A stretch of 39,536 nucleotides of DNA. It comes from Deinococcus metallilatus (lineage in GTDB: Bacteria; Deinococcota; Deinococci; Deinococcales; Deinococcaceae). Made by a program: the position numbers and the translations under genes. Shown here piece by piece: positions 35,562 to 39,536 of this stretch. The notes beneath the pieces were generated by a model. That model did not search any database. It saw only the letters and a list, made by a program, of their open reading frames with translations, and had not been told where the DNA came from. The stretch is from positions 3,022,501 to 3,062,036 of the forward strand of contig NZ_CP038512.1 in assembly GCF_004758605.1 (NCBI RefSeq), written 5' to 3'. Position 1 is the first letter of the stretch. The number at the start of each line of letters is the position of its first letter.

Positions 35562-36638
35562 GTGACCCTCACGACCGATCAGGCCGAACTGCACGCGCTG
35601 CTCACCCTGCGCTTCACGCCCGGCCTGGGTCCCCGGCGGACCGAGAACCTGCGGCGGCACTTCGGCAGCGCGGAGGCGGCCCTGAAAGCCCCGCTCACCG
35701 CCCTGCGGGACGTGCCGGGTCTGGACAGCAGATCGGTGGCGGGGATCGGCACGGCCAAACCGCGCGAGCAGGCGGAAGCCGAACTCGGCAAGGCGCGGCA
35801 GGAGGGCGTCACGCTGCTCGGACGCGGCCTCCCCGGCTATCCCCCCGCCCTCGAAGCCCTGGACGACCCGCCCCCGGTGCTCTGGGTCCAGGGTAACCTC
35901 CCCGACCTGGCGGTCGTGCCGCGTGCGGTCGGGATCGTGGGCACGCGCGGGGCCAGTCCCCACGCCCTCAGCCTGACGCGGACGCTGGCGGCGGACCTGG
36001 CGCGGGCCGGGGTGGTCGTCGTCAGCGGCCTGGCACGGGGCGTGGACACCGCCGCCCACGAGGCGAGCGTGGAGGCCGGAGGCGTCAGCGTGGGGGTACT
36101 GGGCAGCGCCGTGAACGTCATCTACCCCGGCGAGAATGTCGGCCTCGCGCGCCGCCTGACCCTGGTCAGCGAGTATCCGCTGGGCACCGGCCCCGCGCAG
36201 CATCACTTCCCGACGCGCAACCGCCTGATCGCGGCCCTCTCGTCGGCCACGGTGGTCGTGGAAGGCGAGCTGAGAAGCGGGAGCCTCATCACGGCCACGC
36301 ACGCGCTCGAATGCGGCCGCACCGTCTTTGCCGTGCCGGGCCGCGCCGGGGACCCCCGCGCCGCCGGGCCGCACCGCCTGCTGCGCGAGGGCGCCGTGCT
36401 GACCGAGACGGCGCAGGACATCCTGAACGAGCTGGGCTGGGGAGACGCGCCCGCCGCGCCCACCCCCGACCTTCCCCCCGAGCAGGCCCGCACCTACGCC
36501 GCCCTGACCACGCCCGCCACCCTGGATGACCTGCAAGCGGCGACCGGCCTCGCGCTGCCTGACCTCCAGACCGCGCTGGTGATGTTGCAGCTCCTGGGGC
36601 TGGCGGAGGAGGTCGGCGGACGCTGGACGCGGCGGTAG
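35562..36638 (+). CDS. dprA: DNA processing protein DprA
   Basis: DprA binds incoming single-stranded DNA and loads RecA during natural transformation. The 358-residue protein has an N-terminal helix-hairpin-helix-like region ([24 protein letters not shown]), the Rossmann core with [55 protein letters not shown] and [14 protein letters not shown], and a C-terminal winged helix ([35 protein letters not shown]). TATCCT (35550-35555) six bases before the GTG start marks a leaderless message. Its presence fits the natural competence known in Deinococcus and Thermus. Confidence 0.95.
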   Translation: MTLTTDQAELHALLTLRFTPGLGPRRTENLRRHFGSAEAALKAPLTALRDVPGLDSRSVAGIGTAKPREQAEAELGKARQEGVTLLGRGLPGYPPALEALDDPPPVLWVQGNLPDLAVVPRAVGIVGTRGASPHALSLTRTLAADLARAGVVVVSGLARGVDTAAHEASVEAGGVSVGVLGSAVNVIYPGENVGLARRLTLVSEYPLGTGPAQHHFPTRNRLIAALSSATVVVEGELRSGSLITATHALECGRTVFAVPGRAGDPRAAGPHRLLREGAVLTETAQDILNELGWGDAPAAPTPDLPPEQARTYAALTTPATLDDLQAATGLALPDLQTALVMLQLLGLAEEVGGRWTRR

Positions 36639-36748
36639 GGGAGGGGAGAGGCCGGGACGCCCCACCAGAAAGGACCTGTCCCCTCCTCACGCGGGCTGTA
36701 CAGAGATCACGCCGCTGAAGAATGGCGGCCAGCAACGGCTGCTCAGGG

Positions 36749-37039
<291 letters not shown>

Positions 37040-37145
37040 GGCTCCCCCTTTCGGCATCAGCATAGGAACGGCGGACGCCGGGCGGTCTGAGGAGGGATGA
37101 AGGCCCTTTCACCGCGCCGCAGCTCCCCGGTGGAGGCCGGGCTGC

Positions 37146-37433
37146 TCAGGCGTGCTGCGGCCCATAATCCTTCTCCACGTCCACACGCGGCGGGCCGGGC
37201 AGGGTGACGCCTTCCCGCGCCTCCTCCAGCAACTCCGCCAAAAGCACCCGCAACCCCACCGTGAGTATCCCGCCCTCCCCGGCCACGCCGTCCGAGGCAG
37301 GATCGAGGGTCAAGCTCCACCCCCCGCCCGGCCAGGCCACCCGGGCAACCAGCCTCTCACCCCGGCCCAGCGCGGCGACCTCCAGATCATCGAGCCGGAC
37401 GCGGACCCTGCCGGACGTGAAACGCACCTTCAT
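37146..37433 (-). CDS. DUF7009-like small protein
   Basis: The 95-residue protein begins MKVRFTSGRVRVRLDDLEVAALGRGERL, a beta-rich N-terminus resembling small DUF7009-type proteins, followed by GGWSLTLDPASDGVAGEGGILTVGLRVLLAELLEEA and a C-terminus VEKDYGPQHA. The function of the family is unknown to me. TAGACT (37440-37445) six bases before the ATG gives a leaderless start, back to back with the epimerase gene whose ATG is 33 bases away on the other strand. Confidence 0.75.
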   Translation of the reverse strand: MKVRFTSGRVRVRLDDLEVAALGRGERLVARVAWPGGGWSLTLDPASDGVAGEGGILTVGLRVLLAELLEEAREGVTLPGPPRVDVEKDYGPQHA

Positions 37434-37465
37434 GTGGGCAGTCTAGGCGCGTGGGATGCTGCGGC

Positions 37466-38476
37466 ATGACCGAGCGCAATTTGAAGGGGGCGAGCCTGAA
37501 GGTGCTGGTGCTGGGCGGAACGCAGTTCGTGGGACGGCACATCGTGGAGGCGCTGCTGGGAGCCGGGCACCGGGTCAGCGTGCTGACGCGCGGGCGCACG
37601 CCTGACGAACTGCCGGGGAGCGTGGAGCGCCTGAAAGGGGACCGCGACGAGGGGAAAGCGGGCCTTGCCGCCCTGGAGGGCCGCACCTGGGATGCCTGCG
37701 TGGACGTGAGCGGCTACACACCCCGGCAGGTGCGCGTGAGTGCCGAGCTGCTGCGGGACGCCGTCCAACGCTACGTCTTCATCAGCACCGGCAGCGTGTA
37801 CGCCGAGCAGCACCGTCACCCCATCCGCGAGGACGACCCCCTGCTTCCGGAAGCCGCCGAGGACGTGACCGAGGTGACCGGTGAGACGTACGGGCCGCTC
37901 AAGGTCACCTGCGAGCGCATCGTGGAGGAGGTCTACGGCGAGCGGGCCACCATCCTGCGCCCGCAGATCGTGGCGGGGCCGTATGACCCGACCGGGCGTT
38001 ACACGTACTGGATCGACCGCGTGGCCGCAGGTGGAGATTTCCTCGCCCCGGGCGACGGCTCGGACTACGTGCAGGTGATCGACGCCCGCGACCTCGCCCG
38101 CTTTGTCGTGACCGTGCTGGAGGAGGATATTCCCGGCGTGTTCAATCTGGCCGGGCCGCGCCTGAGCTGGCGCGAATTCGTTGATGTCGCGCGGGAAGCG
38201 ACCGGAGCGGACGCCCGGCCTGTCTGGGTGGACGCGGACACGCTGGAAGCGCAGGACGTGGGCTGGCGCGAGCTGCCCGTCTGGTTGCCGGTGGACAGCG
38301 AGCAGGGTGGCCTGATGGACATGAGCAGCGAGCGGACGCGGGCGGCGGGCCTGACCCTCAGCGATCCGCTGACCACCGCGCGCGACACCCGGACCTGGAG
38401 TGCGGGCCGCCCCCAGAAAACCTTCCTGACCCGTGAGCGCGAGGCGGAGGTGCTGGCCGCGCGGGAAGAACAGTGA
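37466..38476 (+). CDS. NAD-dependent epimerase/reductase-like SDR
   Basis: A 336-residue extended-type SDR: VLVLGGTQFVGRHIVEALLGAGHRVSVLTRG is the NAD(P)-binding Rossmann start, VFISTGSVYAE the Ser strand and ETYGPLKVTCERIV the Tyr-x3-Lys pair, with LRPQIVAGPYDPTGRYTYWIDRVAAGG typical of sugar-nucleotide epimerases and chloroplast CSP41-like proteins. The substrate is unknown. The start is put at ATG 37466 with GATGCT (37455-37460) five bases upstream; a GTG at 37451 is also in frame. The MscS gene follows four bases after its stop codon, so the two are likely cotranscribed. Confidence 0.85.
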   Translation: MTERNLKGASLKVLVLGGTQFVGRHIVEALLGAGHRVSVLTRGRTPDELPGSVERLKGDRDEGKAGLAALEGRTWDACVDVSGYTPRQVRVSAELLRDAVQRYVFISTGSVYAEQHRHPIREDDPLLPEAAEDVTEVTGETYGPLKVTCERIVEEVYGERATILRPQIVAGPYDPTGRYTYWIDRVAAGGDFLAPGDGSDYVQVIDARDLARFVVTVLEEDIPGVFNLAGPRLSWREFVDVAREATGADARPVWVDADTLEAQDVGWRELPVWLPVDSEQGGLMDMSSERTRAAGLTLSDPLTTARDTRTWSAGRPQKTFLTREREAEVLAAREEQ

Positions 38477-38480
38477 GGCC

Positions 38481-39413
38481 ATGAACACCGGCCTGAGCCT
38501 GATCTGGGGGCGCACGGTCAACATCGCGCACAGCGTCGTTGCGGCGCTGCCGAACGTGCTGCTGGCACTGGTGATCTTCGGGCTGTTCTGGCTGCTGGCG
38601 CAGGCGCTCAAGCGGCTGCTGCGGCGGGTGCTGCTGGACACCGGACAGTCAGCCAACGTGGCGCGGTCCCTCGGGCGGGTGCTGAGCGGCGCCGTCCTCA
38701 CGCTGGGGGTGCTGGTGGCCGCGACGGTCATCTTTCCCGGCCTGAATGCCGCCACGCTCCTCAGCACGCTGGGCTTCGGCAGCGTCGCCATCGGGTTCGC
38801 GTTTCAGGACATCTTCCAGAACCTGCTGGCGGGCCTGCTGATCCTGATCACGCGGCCCTTCCATATCGGGGACCAGATCATCAGCGGTGATACCGAGGGC
38901 ACCGTGGAGGACATCCAGATTCGCGCGACCATCGTCCGCACCTACGACAACCGCAAGGTCGTGATTCCCAACAGCGAGCTCTACACCAGCCGCGTGACCG
39001 TCAACACCGCTTACGACAAACGGCGGATGAGCGTGCCCCTCACGTTGCCCTACGGCCCGCAGGTCGCCAAGGCGCGGGAGGTGATCGCGAAGGCGGTGGG
39101 CAGCGTGGAGGGCGTGGAGCAGGAACCGGCGCCCGCCGTCGTCATCACTGACCTCACCTCGGGCGGGGTGGCGGTCAACCTGTGGTACTGGGTGGCCCCG
39201 CCGCAGCGCCGGGAAGTGGCCGTCACGACCGACGAGGTGCTGACAGCGGTGAATGCCGCCCTGCAAGACACGGGGGTGAACATCAGCCCGCCGCAGGGCG
39301 TGGCCGTCACCCTGGACCCGGGGCAGAGCAAGCCGCTGCGCGTGCAGGTGGAGGGTGAGGCAGGCCCGCCGCCGCCCACCCCCTCGCCGCAGGACAGGCC
39401 CCGGCAGGAATGA
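38481..39413 (+). CDS. MscS-type mechanosensitive channel
   Basis: The 310-residue protein has three N-terminal transmembrane helices, the pore-lining third one being TLGFGSVAIGFAFQDIFQNLLAGLLILITRPFHIGDQI with the Gly/Ala pattern of MscS TM3. A beta domain (EGTVEDIQIRATIVRTYDNRKVVIPNSELYTSRV) and an alpha/beta cytoplasmic vestibule follow. It releases solutes on hypo-osmotic shock in the cytoplasmic membrane. The C-terminus adds a 25-residue Pro-rich tail (GPPPPTPSPQDRP) that is not part of the MscS fold. GAGG (38475-38478) is very close to the ATG; translation may be coupled to the epimerase gene. Confidence 0.93.
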   Translation: MNTGLSLIWGRTVNIAHSVVAALPNVLLALVIFGLFWLLAQALKRLLRRVLLDTGQSANVARSLGRVLSGAVLTLGVLVAATVIFPGLNAATLLSTLGFGSVAIGFAFQDIFQNLLAGLLILITRPFHIGDQIISGDTEGTVEDIQIRATIVRTYDNRKVVIPNSELYTSRVTVNTAYDKRRMSVPLTLPYGPQVAKAREVIAKAVGSVEGVEQEPAPAVVITDLTSGGVAVNLWYWVAPPQRREVAVTTDEVLTAVNAALQDTGVNISPPQGVAVTLDPGQSKPLRVQVEGEAGPPPPTPSPQDRPRQE

Positions 39414-39419
39414 GGCGCC

Positions 39420-39448
39420 GTTCTCTCTCCTCCCCCTGGAGAGAGAAC
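39420..39448 (+). terminator. Hairpin after the MscS gene
   Basis: GTTCTCTCTCC (39420-39430) and its exact complement (39438-39448) flank a seven-base loop shortly after the MscS stop codon. There is no T-run, so termination is possible but not certain. Confidence 0.55.
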
Positions 39449-39460
39449 GGGAGCGTGGGG

Positions 39461-39536
<76 letters not shown>

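Overview
The window (39.5 kb, high GC) looks like a chromosomal segment of a Deinococcus species. Four things point that way: the high GC content, bacillithiol genes (bshB1 and a YpdA-type reductase), many genes whose only visible start signal is a -10 box (TANNNT) about six bases before the start codon, and gene families I associate with Deinococcus-Thermus. Leaderless mRNAs of this kind have been described in Deinococcus deserti. No tRNA, rRNA, CRISPR array, complete IS element or prophage was seen.

Layout. 1-4000: tail of a short-chain dehydrogenase, a fused AhbB-AhbA siroheme decarboxylase-like protein that resembles an Lrp/AsnC regulator, a stand-alone AsnC effector domain, a lysine-tailed unknown, gmk and a macrodomain protein. 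4000-10300: a 600-base non-coding stretch ending in a strong promoter with a terminator directly behind it, then bshB1, an MFS transporter, a cyclodeaminase-like protein, a secreted alpha/beta hydrolase, a lipoprotein and a TPR protein. 10400-15500: def-fmt, a small element with terminal inverted repeats, nth, a repeat-containing small protein, a uracil-DNA-glycosylase-fold protein and fumC. 15500-22500: a secreted protein bracketed by direct repeats, an MFS exporter, an ArsR-like regulator, an FtsX/LolD-type ABC pair behind two palindromic operators, the YpdA-type reductase and a VanW protein.

22500-27100 is an origin-proximal type of cluster on the minus strand, mnmG - LAGLIDADG-like ORF - rsmG - parA - parB. 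Its genes overlap by a few bases or lie two bases apart, and parS-like 16-mers lie in and beside it. 27100-32840 holds a class V aminotransferase and a branched-chain 2-oxoacid dehydrogenase operon (E1 alpha, E1 beta, small membrane protein, E2) whose presumed start site overlaps a TetR/PaaR-like palindrome. 33000-39536 holds a secreted protein, response regulator and histidine kinase operon, dprA, two small unknown proteins, a sugar-epimerase-like protein, an MscS channel and the start of another gene.

The most unusual signals are non-coding. (1) A roughly 75-base promoter-terminator module occurs twice, on opposite strands. (2) A 35-38-base direct repeat carries both the end of an MFS gene and a leaderless promoter, and brackets an apparent insertion. 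(3) A 233-base MITE-like element lies between fmt and nth. (4) A palindromic repeat family has four copies. (5) Two short leaderless upstream ORFs end on top of the next gene's start codon. All functions are inferred from sequence reading; no searches were run.
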